Assembly (NCBI GenBank): GCA_017311185.1 | Contig: JAESUZ010005169.1 | Location: 2,916,501 to 2,980,500 of the forward strand | Direction of reading: 5' to 3' | Length of the DNA: 64,000 bases | DNA from: Proteles cristata cristata | Lineage: Eukaryota; Chordata; Mammalia; Carnivora; Hyaenidae | In this document: one piece after another, positions 10,886 through 23,730 of the stretch | Numbering within the stretch: the stretch's first letter is position 1 | Layout of the letters: each line of letters starts with the position of its first letter | The notes under the pieces: generated by a model | The model's input: the letters and a program-made list of their open reading frames with translations, nothing else | Told to the model about the DNA's origin: nothing | Databases searched by the model: none | Position numbers and translations under genes: made by a program

Positions 10886-11891
10886 AAACATTTGTTATAA
10901 ACCAGGTTAAATAAATAAACTTAAAAAAGAGTAGAATGTGTTTGTCAACTTGATGTTTCCAATTTGATATCCAAAAGCAAGAATGAAGCGAGAGGAGAGC
11001 GTTACCTCCATAAAGGAGAAAATTTCCCTATAATTTAAAAAAAAAACAAAGCAAAGTCAAAAGTTTTACCTGTGAAGGATTTGTGATTTTATCCAAACAT
11101 TCCAAAAAACCATGCAAGAAAATACCCTAATGAAGCCCAGCAAAAATTTAACCCCACAGAAAATTCACTAAGTAATGTAAACAATAAAAGCTGTCACTTC
11201 AATAAAGGACAAGAAAAAGAGACAGCAACTTATCCCTTTTAAGGACTGAATACACAGAAGTATTTCAGCAGGAAAAAACTTATGAAGATAGGATTTTAAG
11301 GAAGTGCAAAAAAAAAATAATGATTTCTCTGAGATGTTAATTCTACATTCTCTAAGGTAAAAGAAAAACACAGCATCTGAAAGAACAGGCAAAAAATAAA
11401 TGGAGACATTTCTATAAAAGAATAGCAGAGGATTTCAATGCATCCATTTCAAAATTTAACAAAACTGAAAGAATGTAAGTTTGCAAGCATTTTCATACAT
11501 GCATACACACACACATATACAGGCATAACTTAATTAAGATAAAGAATGTTCTCTGTGATTGGTGTAACACCCAGGCTCTCCAGAATTCTTCAAGGTATCA
11601 AGATAATGCATAGGAACCATAAGATCTCTGCTGCTTGAATGGGAGTGAGAGGGAGCTGGTACATGGGGTCTAACCCATTTCTTGCTGTCTATCTACTCAA
11701 TCACTGTGGTAAAGAGAAAGCACTAGACCCTCCCATATGCTTCTTGACCTAAACACTATAATCTGTCTTGAACACACCAGAATTAATTTTTAAATATATT
11801 TTATTCTGTTATTCTAGTCTCATGAAAGCTCTACCACACCCAAGTAACATCCTACAGCTTTCAAAATAATCCTTCTGGTTTTTTTTTTCTT
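10886..11891. other. No recognisable feature
   Basis: I identify no gene or repeat. A short AC-rich run lies at 11504-11514. The minus-strand ORF at 11168-11392 has no recognisable similarity. Confidence 0.45.
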
Positions 11892-12200
11892 CCTTAAATA
11901 GTTTATTCTCAATTTGGTTTACATATAACACTCAACGCTCATCTCAATAAGTGCCCTCCTCCGTGCCCCCCCCACCAGCCCTCAGTTTGTTCTCAGCATT
12001 CAAGCATCTCTCATGGTTTGCTTCCCTTCCTCTCTCCAACTATTTTTCTCCTTCTTCTCCCGCATCGTCTTCCGTTAACTTTCTCCTAATCCACTTATAT
12101 GTGCAAACATATGGTATTTGTCCTTCTCTGCATTACTTATTTCGCTCAGCATAACAGCCTCTAGTTCCATCCATGTTGCTACAAATGGCCAGATTTCTAT
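11892..12200 (-). mobile_element. Carnivore L1 3' UTR fragment, minus strand
   Basis: The blocks 'tagtttattctcaatttggt' (11900-11919), 'ccctcagtttgttctcagca' (11979-11998), 'aaacatatggtatttgtcct' (12105-12124) and 'ctagttccatccatgttgct' (12161-12180) follow the carnivore L1 3' UTR order in reverse. It is non-coding, and the 67-codon ORF inside it is incidental. Confidence 0.8.
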
Positions 12201-12490
12201 GTTTTGATATATCTACTATTCTGTCTCCTTTTCCATCTTTCCTCAAATCCTAAAACCATTCCCATATGTTCTCTGAAATTCGCAGTTCATTATCAGCTAC
12301 ATACAATTTACATTCATCATAGTCTCTAAATATTTCCTTCAATTTTTGTTTTAATGTAAATCTGATTCTCTCCCTAAAAATCTTGGTTAACCCTACTTAT
12401 CATAGATTTCATTTAATAGACCAAGAATTAGATCCTGGTGCCACTGTCCTTGTCATTGTTACATTCAAATCATTCTCCCTTCCAGCACAT

Positions 12491-12631
12491 GGAGGAGGAG
12501 GAGGATGGGGAGGAGGAGGAGGAGGAGGAGGAGGAAGGAAGGAAGGAAGGAAGGAAGGAAGGAAGGAAGGAAGGAAGGAAGGAAGGAAGGAAGGAAGGAA
12601 GGAAGGAAGGAAGGAAGGGAAGGGAGGGAAA
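12491..12631. repeat. (GGA)n then (GGAA)21 microsatellite, pure-purine tract
   Basis: A (GGA)n segment (12491-12532, one T at 12506) passes into 21 uninterrupted GGAA units (12533-12616) and a short degenerate end. Bases 12507-12631 are all purine on this strand, 125 in a row. Such tracts can adopt triplex (H-DNA) structure, and GGAA arrays are ETS-factor binding platforms. The simple peptides encoded on both strands are artefacts of the repeat. Confidence 0.97.
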
Positions 12632-12659
12632 TACAATGACACCACAGTAAGCTGTAAAC

Positions 12660-12945
12660 AGAATCACATCTTATTTCATAAGATCATATAGCATGATATA
12701 TTCATTGGTGCTATTCTGTATTGTTCTCAAGTTTAAAACTGAATTATGGAGAAAAAAGATATATTGTTTTTTCAGCATAATTTGTATACCCATAATCTGC
12801 TTTTCTCACTTAATAATACATCATGGTAATGTTTTCTACACTATGAATTTTAATGGTTTATTATATGCAATTAAATTTATCTAACAATTTCTTATTATGT
12901 GTTTTGTTCCATTTTCATCATTAAAATAATGCTATTATTTTTTTT
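12660..12945 (-). mobile_element. Old L1M fragment, minus strand
   Basis: 'gcttttctcacttaataata' (12799-12818) followed by 'tttattatatgcaattaaat' and 'aaaataatgct' follows the reversed L1M ORF2/3' segment that normally carries 'tctcacttaacaatatatcatgg'. It is very diverged and non-coding. Confidence 0.5.
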
Positions 12946-15104
12946 TAACAATAAGCATATTGCAGATTATATTCTTTCATTTCAGAAGACTTGAAAAGTA
13001 TGTACTGAATTGTACTCTAAAATTTTCCCTTTTTATTCCCATGGCATATTTATTTAACATATATACTTCAGACCACAAAGAAAACCTCAATGAATTAAAA
13101 AAAAAAAACAATTCAAAGGCTGCAATCCATGGTCATAAACAACCTAAAATATGATTAAAAATAGATTGTAAAGAAAAAAAAGCCATATCAAAATAAAAAA
13201 ATATATTCAATTAAGTATCTCTTGAGTCAATGTATTAATAAAAACCATAATTAAAGAAGCCTTCTAAAATGATGAGTGTTGTATATGAACACCTATAATA
13301 TTGACCAACAGTCAAGAAAGAAAGAAAGCTATGAACTAGGCATTTTTTTTCAAGGAGTCAAAAAGAATAGTATAAAATAAACTTATAAAAAGCAAAAATT
13401 TCCCAAGGGTATAAAGATGCAGACTTCAGACCTGTCTGAGTTCGGTAGTTCGTAATTTATAATTGAAACAAAGTAAAACAAAAAGATTGTTTCATTGAAA
13501 ATCATTTGGCCTATTTCAGAGGCTTTGATATAACCTCTGCCAAATAGCTCAGATAGACCATCACAATTTAAATTGCAAAGCATTAGATGTTACAGGAAAC
13601 ATGCTATAGAAACTCACTATCTCAAAATATCTTAGTTCTATACAGCAAGGCTTTAGAATGACCTGTAAATAAATAAACAAGCATCATTGTAAGACAAACT
13701 GAACATCCAACAAAGCATTTTGAAGCATCCTATACCACTATAATCATCCAATCCCACTTGGATTGCTGCCTTAATTTTGGTGATTTGGAAGCAAGATGAA
13801 AGTAGATAAAGTGTTTACTACAAGAGATGGTGCCTCTGTGATATACAAGAGGAATTATAAATTTAGCCCCATGATCCTGCCATTAGTCTTTTTAATGATT
13901 CTGAGCCACAACCTTTCTGAGTTAACATCTTTTTTCCCCCCTCTCCATGGCTGAGGTTTGAGAAGTCTCGTGGAATCTTGTTTTTTTTTTCTTTTTTTTT
14001 TCAGCCTGTTATTAAATTTAAGCCTAGAAATAAGGGAAAGCTAACGGAAAAGGATTAGAGAGGTTTCTTCAACACTGTCAGAGAAAGCAAATCCCTGCCT
14101 TACTGCCAGATATATTAAACTCCTGATCTTGCAATTGCATAAAATTATCACTGGCATTATATCTATGTCAATTAAACCTAGTGCTGGAGAAAATGATTTA
14201 ACCAGCTCTCTCTTTCAATGTCATTCAAGAACTCTAATTAGTTTGAAAGGTATGTTTCTTTTCTAAGTAGTGCTGTAGTCATCTAGGTATTTTTCAAGTG
14301 CATCATTAAAGCTCATTCATATGACAATATTTTAGAGGTGTTTATAGGCTTTGGGGATGGTATTGTTCAGACATATTTGTTTGTAAAAAATACTTTGCAT
14401 TGAAATGTTAGAAGGCAGTGTTTTCCATCAACAAAACATATTGTTTCAGTGTTATAAGCAAATTGGTAACATTTTTGCTTATATTTCAAAGGTCTCCAAT
14501 TTTTACAACACACAGACCTTTATTCCTATTTCATTGTTAACATTCATGGATGAAATCTGACCTAATACGCTGTTTTTCTAAGGAAAAAAAATCACAAAAG
14601 TTTAACTATGTTTCCCAAGTTTTCATTAAAATAAAAAAAAAAACCTCTTCTATTTTATTGTTGGTCCTAACTATAAATAAACTGGTTTGAAATAAAATAA
14701 ATTTCTAAACCTAGTGATGGATTGCAAATTATATTTTGAAAAACACTGCTTCTGGACTTATGTTTCCCATCCTTTCCTTTTCAGTTGGTGCAAAAAGCTC
14801 ATTGACTTCATTATGCATTGAATGCCAAACAGTTTTTCGATAGTCTACACTGTTTTGTAGTATAACCAAACCTTATCAAACAAATTACCATCAACCTAAG
14901 GATAGGGAGCTGGCTTATTTGTTTCCAGTTCTTCCTAATTAAGTACTGGATTAACAGCTGCAAATCCTTTACTACTTGTTAATTAATCACATTTTTGTCT
15001 AAGTAGGATAAAAATTAACAGTAGAAAAAAAACCCTTTGTTTATACATTTTCATTAGGTTGAGTATAGGTGAGTTACTTTAATGTGTTCATAAAGTCAAC
15101 ACTT
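12946..15104. other. No gene recognised; one possibly constrained stretch
   Basis: This is 2.1 kb of unique-looking sequence with T-rich tracts at 13980-14001. The part at 14040-14340 is less AT-biased and not repeat-like, so it might be a conserved element. That is a guess which needs an alignment. Confidence 0.4.
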
Positions 15105-15245
15105 TACAAGTGAATTGTACATGTCAGGTGCAGTGCTAAGTGACAAAGACAGAGAAATAGATGATGTAGGCAATGACTTCCAAGGGCCCAGTGTCTGGTG
15201 GTGGAGGGGAATAAGTAAGTCAATAGTTATAAAACACAATATATT
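15105..15245 (-). mobile_element. Possible L2-type fragment, minus strand
   Basis: 'catgtcaggtgcagtgctaa' (15120-15139), followed by a 'gacaaagacagagaaatag' stretch and 'gggcccagtgtctggtgg', resembles the reversed 3' end of L2, where 'catgtgccaggcactg' is usual. Decay is heavy and the assignment is tentative. Confidence 0.4.
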
Positions 15246-15246
15246 C

Positions 15247-15350
15247 CAGAGCCTGCTTTGGATTCTGTGTTTCCTTCTCTTTCTGACCCTCCCCTGTTGA
15301 CACTGTCTCTCTCTCTCTCAGAAATAAATAAAAACATTGAAAAAAATTTT
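15247..15350 (+). mobile_element. SINEC, 5'-truncated fragment
   Basis: Only the 3' third is present: 'cagagcctgctttggattct', then the CT-rich segment, 'agaaataaataaaaac' and an A-rich end. The tRNA-like head with its A and B boxes is missing, so it has no promoter. Confidence 0.85.
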
Positions 15351-16638
15351 AAGAAGAAATTTAGATGAACAATTCTTAGCACACAAAATATAAGGCTAAG
15401 CATATGATTGCAAGGTTGGAGAGAATGGGGTAGAGCAGGTTTTACATGGAATAAGATACAGAGCTAAATCATGAAGAATAGATAGAGGAAGATTTGAAGG
15501 TTGTTCTACATAAAAATATCAAAATTCATATAAAGGCATAGGATTGACAAGGAGCTGAAGGTAATTTCATGCACAAAACAGAATGTGCATGAGAAAATTG
15601 AGAAAGAAGGTTGGAAAGATAGTAAACAAATTATTTGTAACCAAAACAATACTAAAGGATTAGCGTTTTCTTCTAAAGTCAAGAAAAGAAATATAGCAGG
15701 AAAGACATGAAAGAAATAAATAGAAAACTAGTAATGAAATGGAAGTCTGAAGCCATAATATATCAATTACAACTTTAAATGTAAAAGATCTAACAATAGT
15801 TATTAAAGTCAAGCATTATTAAGGGTTGAGAAAAAATGATCACAACTCCAATCTATATTGTTTATAAGAAGCCCATTTCAAAGTTAACAACATAGGTAAT
15901 TTGAAAGTAAAAGAAAGGAAAAAGATATACAAAAAAAAAAAAAACCAAAAAACCACATTAATTTGGAAGAAAAAACATAGTGGCTATTTTCACACCAAAT
16001 GGAATATGCTTCTGAATAAACAAAAGTACTAGTCATAAAGAGAAATATTAGAAAATAAAGTTTCATACACTAGGAAGATGTAAAGATCCTAAGTATATGT
16101 GTTGAAAACGTCAGAGCCTCAGATACATGAAAAAAACCAACAACATTGAGCTAAAAGGAAAAATAGATAAATCCACAATAAGTTTGTAATCTCACCATTC
16201 TCCTCTTAATAACCAATAGAGCTATGAGAAAACTTAGCAAAGTTCCAAAAGTCTGAACATAATAAACTAAAATGTTCTAATTGATATTTATAGAATACTT
16301 TACCCAACAACATTAGAATACACATTATAATCACAAAGATAGATTACATCCTGGGTTTAAAACAATCAACAAATTAAAATAATGAGTCACATACAATGTA
16401 TTCTGACCATAAAAATAATTATAATAGGAATTATAACAGAAGAAAGCAGAAAAATATCTAAATCCTTGAAAATTAAAACAAATACTTCAAAATAATCTAT
16501 GGGCTAAAGAATAACTCTCAAAGTAACTTAAAAATATACATAGAATGTAATGAAAATGATAATATTGCCCATCAAAATATATAGGGTATAGGTAAATCAG
16601 TCCTGAGATGGAAAATATTGACATTAAATGTTTTATTA

Positions 16639-16855
16639 GGGACACCTGGGTGGCTCAGTTGGTTAAGTGGCCCACTTCGGCTCAGGTCATGATGCTACAG
16701 TTCCTGGATTCGAGCCCTGCAATGGGCTCTGTACTGACAGCTCAGAGCCTGGAGCCTACTTTGACTTCTTTGTCTTCCTCTCTTTCTGTCCTTCCCCTGT
16801 TCATACCCTGTCTCTGTTTCTCTCAAAAGTAAATAAACATTTAAAAAAAATTTAA
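16639..16855 (+). mobile_element. SINEC, older copy, inside the L1
   Basis: The SINE runs from 'gggacacctgggtggctcag' to 'agtaaataaacatttaaaaa'. The B-box region reads 'gattcgagccc'. Moderate divergence puts it after the L1 it splits but before the young subfamily. Confidence 0.93.
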
Positions 16856-17995
16856 TACATATATTAAAAAGAGTAAAGGTCTCAAAGTGGTCATCCAGAT
16901 TCCTACTTGAAATCACTAGAAAAGAAAGAGCTATTTTTATTTGGTTTTTATTTGAAGCAAAAGGAAGCAAAATAAAGGAAATAATAAAGAGTAGAAAGCA
17001 AATAAATTGAAAACAGGAAATTAATAGAAGAAATCAATGACACAGAACTAATTCTTTTAAAAAAAGAAGATAAGAAAATAAAACGAAAGAAAAGGACAAT
17101 ATAATTGATACCTCTCTAGTAAAGCTGACAAAGATTAAAAGCAAGCAGGAAGATACAAATCACCATAATAGGAATAAACAAGCATCACTGCAAATATTTC
17201 AGCCATCGTAGGAATAATCAATATACTACAAAAACCATTATGCTCTTAAAGTTGACACCTTAGGGAGAAGCAGGGAGGGGATAACACTTTCCAGCTCATT
17301 TTATTAAGGCAATGTTACCTTAAACCCAAAACCAGATAGTAAAACAAAAAACAAAACAAAGCACAAAAACTACAGACCGATATCTCTCATGATCTTTGAC
17401 ATAAAAGTACTCAACAAGATATTAGAAAATTAAATCTAACAATGTGTAAAGGTATTATATACCTGAGTGGGATTCACTGCAGGTATGCAGGATGGGTTCC
17501 AAATTCAAAAATTAATAAATGTAATTCAACACATCAACAGGTTAAAAAGACAAATTACATGATCATATTAATTAATGCAGAAAAAACATTCTATAAAATG
17601 TAGCATCAATTCATAAATAAAAAAAAAAACCTTTTAGGTCATGAATAGAGGGAAACTATCTCAACTTGATAAAGATATGGAGAAGAAACCTAGAGCTATC
17701 ACCACCCATAATATTGAAATATTTGATATATATATTTACTATAAACAGAGAATATAACAAAAAGTGCCTACTCTTAACCACTCACTCTTAGTCAATGTAA
17801 AACTGAAAGTTCCCTCGCTGTAATAGAGGAATGAAAAAGAAAAGAGATGCAAATTGAAAAGGAAGAAGCAAACTGTCCCTATTTGAAAATGAGATGATTA
17901 TATATGTAATCAATCCTAGAGAATCTACAAAAAAAGAAACCTCTCAAAAACCAATGAGATTTCATTAAAGTTACAATGTATAGTGTGCATGTATA

Positions 17996-18014
17996 CACAC
18001 ACACACACATATAC
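17996..18014. repeat. Short (AC)n microsatellite
   Basis: About nine AC units lie within the decayed L1. Confidence 0.8.
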
Positions 18015-19570
18015 ACATTTCTATATACTAACAATGAACATATGGAAACCAAATTTTAAAACAACATATAGTTTATAACCGATCTAAGGAAATTAAATAC
18101 TCTGACATAAACTCAATAAAACATGTGTAGTATCTAAATACCTAAAATTACAAAATACTGATGAGAGAAATAAAAGGTATCCCAAATAAATATAAAAGGA
18201 TATTGTTTTCAAGAATAGAAAGACTTAACATAGAAAGATGTTTTTATACAAACTTATATATATAAGATCAATGAAACTCTTATAAGAATCTCAAAAAAAT
18301 TTTTATGCTTAGATACTAAGCTCATTCTAAAACTTATATGGAAATGTACAGGCCCCAGAGTTATCTAAAACAATACTGAAAAATAATAATTTGAAAGGAC
18401 TATCCTTACCCAATACTAAGGCTTACTATATAGCTGTAGTAATTATGAGTGTGGTGTTGCTGGGGGGACAGACTATAGATTAAAGAAAATAGGATCAAGA
18501 ACACAGGAATACACCTGCACAAATATCCTTAACTGATTTTTTTCAAAGGCACTAAAACTATTCAATGCAGGCAGCATAGCTTTTTAAGCAAATAATGTTG
18601 TTGCAATCAAACACTTAAGCAAAAAGGAAGAAAAGAAGGGAAAAAGAAAAGAGAAAAAATTGACTTTAACTTCATACCATATGTAAAAGTTAACAAAAAA
18701 TGAATCTTGGGCTTATACATAAAATATAAAGCAATCAAAATTTTCACAAAAAATAGCACAAATTTTTTTGCAATGAGGCCAGGCAAGGACTTCTTAGACT
18801 TGACACCAGAATCACAAAACAGAAAAAGAAAAACAAAATACATTTGACTTCATTAAAATTGAAAACCTGTATTCTGTGAAAGACACTGTTAACGAACTGA
18901 AAAGATCGGCTATAGGATGGAAAAAATTATTTGCATACCTCTTGTGCAACCAAGGATTTGCATCTTGAAAATATGTACAGAATTCTTGATGCTCGGTTTA
19001 AAAAGACAATCCAATCAAAAAATTGGAAAAAATGCTTGATCAGACATTCAGTGAACAGTATATGCAGATGGCACATAGGCCCATGAAAAGATGGTGAAAC
19101 ATTATTAACTACTAGAAAATTGTACATTGAAATCAAGATATCACTACATGCCTATCAGAGGGCTAAAGTTAAGAATAAAATATTGATTATATCAAAGGCT
19201 GGCAGGAATGTGAAGAAACTGATCACTCAATCATTGCTGATGAGAATACTAAATAATATAGCCACTCTGGGAATTATGTGATAGTTACCTATAAAACTAA
19301 ACTATAGACATTTAAATCAGAGAACTAAAAACCTATGTTCACATCAAAACTTGTAAATGAATGTTCATAGTTTTATCTGTATGTAGTAGCCAAATATTGA
19401 AAAAAAAAACAAAAAAACTGTCCTTCAAGAGGTGACCAGTCAAATAATTGTGATAAAGCATACTATTGAAAGCTATCCATAGGTAAAATATTGATACATA
19501 TAACAACTTGGGTTGATCTCAGGGACACTCTGTGAAAAAAGCCAATTTCAGAAAGTCATATATTCCATTT

Positions 19571-20110
19571 TTAAACAGTTTTTAATTAAAAAAACTTTTT
19601 TTATAATAGCCTCGAATTGGAAGCAAACCGGATTCCCTTCAATAGGTATATAGTAAAACAGGTTGTAAAATATTTCTACTATGAAATATTAGTAGGAAAG
19701 AAAGGTAAGGAAACAATATATATATGACAACTTGGATGGATTATTATAGAATTATACTGAATGAAAAAATCAATCCCAAAATTTAACCTATTATACGATA
19801 CTACTGGAATAATATTATGAACTGGAAAATTTATAGAAATGAAGAACACCTTACTGGTTGCTAAGGTTAAGGGGCAGAAGAGGGAGGGAATGTCAGTGTG
19901 CTTATGAAAGGGAACATGAAGGGTCCTTGGGATGACAGAAAGGCCTTGTATCTTGAGCTATATCAATGTCAATATCCTGTGATAACGTATCACAGTTTTA
20001 TAGGACTTCTCATTGAGAGAAAATGAGGAAAGCATTCACAGGATCCATTTCTGTTATTTTTCATAGCTCCATGTGATTCTAAAGTTAACTCAATATAAAA
20101 AGATTAATTA
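19571..20110 (+). mobile_element. Second L1 3' piece, repeating part of the preceding L1
   Basis: 'taatagcctcgaattggaag' (19603-19622) and 'atgaaatattagtagg' repeat the ORF2 C-terminal position already present near 19383-19470 in another version. The piece then continues through 'ttactggttgctaaggttaa' and an L1M 3' UTR to A-rich sequence near 20100. Either a second L1 inserted at the end of the first, or part of the first was duplicated. Confidence 0.6.
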
Positions 20111-20550
20111 AAACACAAGGGAGAGCCAAATGACGTTTGCACAGATTATCTCACCAGTAAATATTTTTAAAAGAAACAAAAGAACTAAAATTAATGCTAT
20201 AAATATGAAAGTCAACCATGCCTGAACTGTAGAGAATGCATTTTAAATGATGGAGAAAATGGTTCCATTTGAAACAGACTAAAGAACAGATATACTGTAA
20301 TAAATGCATTCAAACATACACTGAAGCAATTTTAAAGCTGATGTATTTCTTATAAAATAATAGTGTGATAGTGTCATATATTACATAGAGTTAGAGGAGG
20401 TTGAACTGACAGATATTCACGACATTTTTGAACAAACATGAAAAAACCTGACTCTGACAAATAAAAACAATAGATTTCTCTCTACAGGCCACAAAGGTAA
20501 AACTATATATACAATGTTTAAACTCATTTTATTTTGAGTAGACTATATAT
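20111..20550. other. No recognisable feature
   Basis: This is AT-rich, unique-looking sequence with no ORF or known repeat. Confidence 0.45.
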
Positions 20551-20565
20551 CAATAAGTGTATTTT

Positions 20566-20782
20566 TTTTAATGTTTTTTTTTTTTTAATTTCTAGGAGAG
20601 AGAGAGAGACAGTGGGAGCAGGGGAGGGTCAGAGAGAGAGGGAGTCACAGACTGAAATAGGCTTCATGCTCTGAGCTGGCAGTCAGCACAGAGCCCGACG
20701 GGGGGCTCGAACCCACAAACTGCGAGATCATGACCTAAGCGAAAGTCGGACGCTTAACCGACTAAGCCACCCGGGAGCCCCG
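20566..20782 (-). mobile_element. SINEC, young subfamily, minus strand
   Basis: Read in reverse it has the diagnostic young-subfamily blocks ('ctggcagtcagcacagagcc', 'gcgaaagtcggacgcttaac'). An exact 15-base target duplication, 'caataagtgtatttt', brackets it (20551-20565 and 20783-20797). The T-rich stretch at 20566-20586 is its poly(A) tail. Confidence 0.96.
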
Positions 20783-20797
20783 CAATAAGTGTATTTT

Positions 20798-21799
20798 AAT
20801 ACTTTTAGTATTTTCATGATAGTCCATGAAATTATAGAAATTATTTAAAATTACTTCATTAAAGTTAATCATTCACATATGTTGTGATGTCATAGGAGTA
20901 AAACTTCTTTGCCAAAGTATATGAGCTTTAAGCAGGCTTTCAAAGATATTGTTCAGTTCTTTCCTCTGAAATATATGAAGGTTGGTGCTCTGCAAGTCTT
21001 TGCCATAACTGGAGGGAGGGATGAAAGATTTTTTCCTTCTTTTCCTTTCTTCCCTCCTTTCCTTTCTTTTCCTCTTTCTCCCCTTTGCCAATGCTTTTGG
21101 AACATGGTTTATGTTCAAATTGCCATCACTTGATTTATCTTCAGAATGGATGTATTTCCATAAAACATTTCTTCATATTCTTTTATTATTGCTTAATAAC
21201 CATGCCTCTTTTTAATCATTACCCATATATTCTTATTAGTATAATATTAACCCTTTATGATATGTTGAAAATGACCCAAGAGAATTTCCAAGTGGAACCA
21301 GTGGTTCTTTTATAAACTAAGCTATGTTTGTCCTGTTTCACACCAATGTAATGTCAATATGCTTGTTGTCACTGTTGAACTGAAAGCATCTCCAAAGAGT
21401 TCTTCCTTTCACATTTCTTTGGAAAGGCAGTGAGGTGCTCACAGCAGAACAAATACACCTTGACACCCTCTCAGAGGGCCTCAACCAAAAATCTATTTTT
21501 AAATGAATTCATAGTACTTAATTTGTGTCATAACATTCATTCCTTACAGTAATTAAGAATGTGAACAGTATGCTGGATTGTTTGATTTTAATTCCAATTC
21601 AGCACACTATTATATTTGTGACACTGGGAAACTTACTCTTTTAGAAACTCTAGTTTTTTTTTATATGTAATAGTAAAGGCTACCTTATGTTACAGGAGGA
21701 TTAAAGGTGTTGAAATATTGAAAAAATTCAGAACAGGACCAGAACACAGGGAACACAAACTAAAGCGACTTTACTTAAGCACATCTCATTATATTAGAC
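20798..21799. other. No gene recognised; pyrimidine-rich patch
   Basis: A CT-rich low-complexity stretch at 21029-21086 makes ORFs of 60-81 codons on both strands that encode simple Phe/Ser/Leu or Arg/Lys/Glu runs. These are composition artefacts. Nothing else is recognised. Confidence 0.45.
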
Positions 21800-22185
21800 T
21801 TGAGGACAAGTGTTAGGTCTTTGCAACCATACTGCAAGTTCCCAGAGGAATGGGACTGTGTTTCTTACAATTGTGTAATTCCAGAGAGACTAATATATAT
21901 ATTATGTATTCCAGACACTTGCTTTCTCTTCATAAAATAAAGATTTTTCCAAACACAGTAATAGGTAAACCATAGGTCAATTATCTCTTCCTCAGAAAAT
22001 TCTGCTTGAAATAAAGCAAACACTCTGTTACATTCCTTTATATTTTTTATAATTTACATCACTATTTATTTACTATCCTCGGTCACTCTGGGAAATCTAG
22101 ACACCAATAGGTTCCAAGCACCTAGAAAAGTGCCTAGCACATGGTAGGTATACAGTGAATATTTTTTGGATAAATTAGTGTAAGA
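21800..22185 (+). mobile_element. L2 LINE 3' end, plus strand
   Basis: 'aatgggactgtgtttcttac' (21849-21868) and then 'agtgcctagcacatggtagg' (22129-22148) with 'tacagtgaatattttttgg' are the hallmark of the L2 3' end. It is an ancient, non-coding relic. Confidence 0.75.
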
Positions 22186-23589
22186 TTATTTTATTTTTGT
22201 TGTTTCAGTAACATGTATCTTTCAGGATGTGTTGTTATTATTCTTGGTCTATTAAAAGGTCACTTCTCTATCCTACTGAATCTGCTTGCATATGCTCAAT
22301 ATAGATTTTAATCTTTCCATTTATTTTAAGTGGAAATCCTATAATTATTATAATCCATGTCTTAAGAATTATTTTTACTTGATTTTTTTAATGCATAAAT
22401 GTTCAATCTGGAAGATGACCATGGCTCGAAAGTTGACCATTTCTTTTAGCTACAGATTACCAAACTTTTTGGGACTTGGAACATTTTAACAGAAAGTTCT
22501 GTGATAAACTGTGCTAGGATGGGATTCCAAAAGAACCTGTTAAAACACATTGAATTAAACATGAATACTACAAAAGCCATATTTTTCAAAACTCCTTAGA
22601 ATGATTCTTGGGAACACATTTCACATGTGTACTGACTTTCAACAGTCCATTTCCACAAATATCATATGTTCAAACTTTATGCTCAGTTTCATGGAAAGTA
22701 GGTCTTACATAATACAAAACAAAGATATTCTTGAAGGAGAAAAGGGTTTTCTCCATACAGGGATCAGTCATTCTACTTCTGGCAAGTTTGCTCTCAGAGA
22801 AACTTCCTCTCACTGTGAGTTATGTAAAAAGAAAACAATATGTAATTTTTGGCAAAAACTAAAAAAACACAGAATATCCTGAGTAAGTTCGTTAATTCTA
22901 TTGGTTATTAAGATGAAGCAGTTATTAGAATGAGAACCACTGATCCATGAGGTCCTGAAAGATGTGTTCATTAATCCAGAGCAGGGATGGAGTCAAACTT
23001 AGTTAGTTTATGGCATAGAGAATTGTGGAGGATTTCCTTGCTCTTCTAAAATCCCCACTAAAAGAACTGTGTTCTTGCCCCTATACCATGATGAGAGGAA
23101 TGGATAATACATGGAATTGAATATAGTAAAATAGTTAGACTGAAATAGCTTCCGTAGGAAATGAAAAATCTAGTTTAAAATCCCCATGAAACCTGAGAGG
23201 GAACCTTTCAAAACAAACTTAGAGTCTCAATACATTTTCTTCATGGTGAACTTGTAGATAATTAGACCTCATGGTGGAGGCATAGATAATATTATAAAAC
23301 ATGAGTTTATTAATTTGGTCTGAGGCAAACATAGTTTGTAAATTTTCGCTTCTCTGTTTTCTTTGTATGCTTTGTCTTACTTTCTGCCACACAGGTCTAA
23401 AGAACATTACCTTGCTGGATCATCCTCAGTAAGTTTATGATTATAATTCATACCACATTAACTCTGATCAAAATTATCTAAAAACAAAATTATTGAAGTC
23501 ATTATAAAAGGGAATTCACCTTTTTTATTCTGCAATCAGTTAAACAGGATTAGACAATGTTATTAATAATTATAATACCTACCTATTTG
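22186..23589. other. No recognisable feature
   Basis: The sequence is unique-looking. A 93-codon ORF (22601-22882) and a 62-codon minus-strand ORF (23219-23407) show no recognisable domain. 'gagaaccactg' at 22932-22942 resembles one hAT terminal repeat but has no partner. Confidence 0.4.
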
Positions 23590-23730
23590 TTAATTCAGTC
23601 ATTCAAGAGGCATGAGTTAAGTGTCTGCTCTACCGGGCACTGTGGTAAGCTCCAAAAATAGAGTAGAGTACGTGAAGACTCTTGCTTTCACCCAGTTTAA
23701 AGTATAACTGTGATTAATTTTGTTAATAAT
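23590..23730 (-). mobile_element. L2 LINE 3' end fragment, minus strand
   Basis: 'gttaattcagtcattcaaga' followed by 'taagtgtctgctctaccggg' and 'cactgtggtaagctcc' is the reversed L2 3' terminus, which normally reads 'attcaacaaatatttattga...ccaggcactg'. Confidence 0.65.

Larger units (their letters stand above)
15351..19570 (+). mobile_element. Long decayed L1 (L1M-type), plus strand, ORF2 to 3' region
   Basis: ORF2 landmarks appear in order: 'ccagctcattttattaaggc' (17293-17312), 'aaactacagaccgatatctc' (17368-17386), 'gtgggattcactgcaggtat' (17467-17486), 'cagaaaaaacattctataaa' (17579-17598), 'gacaatccaatcaaaaaatt' (19004-19023) and 'tagccactctgggaattatg' (19259-19278). This covers the reverse-transcriptase and C-terminal parts of the LINE. 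Every frame is broken by stops and indels. The 5' limit is uncertain because the first kilobase is A-rich and diverged. A SINE interrupts it at 16639-16855. Confidence 0.75.

Noticed and set aside
12383..12691. ORFs of 65-102 codons on both strands around the GGAA tract
   Set aside because: They are low-complexity Glu/Gly/Arg/Lys or Phe/Leu/Pro/Ser runs produced by the microsatellite in every frame.
22932..22942. 'gagaaccactg', resembling a hAT terminal inverted repeat
   Set aside because: No partner repeat or recognisable MER interior was found upstream or downstream.
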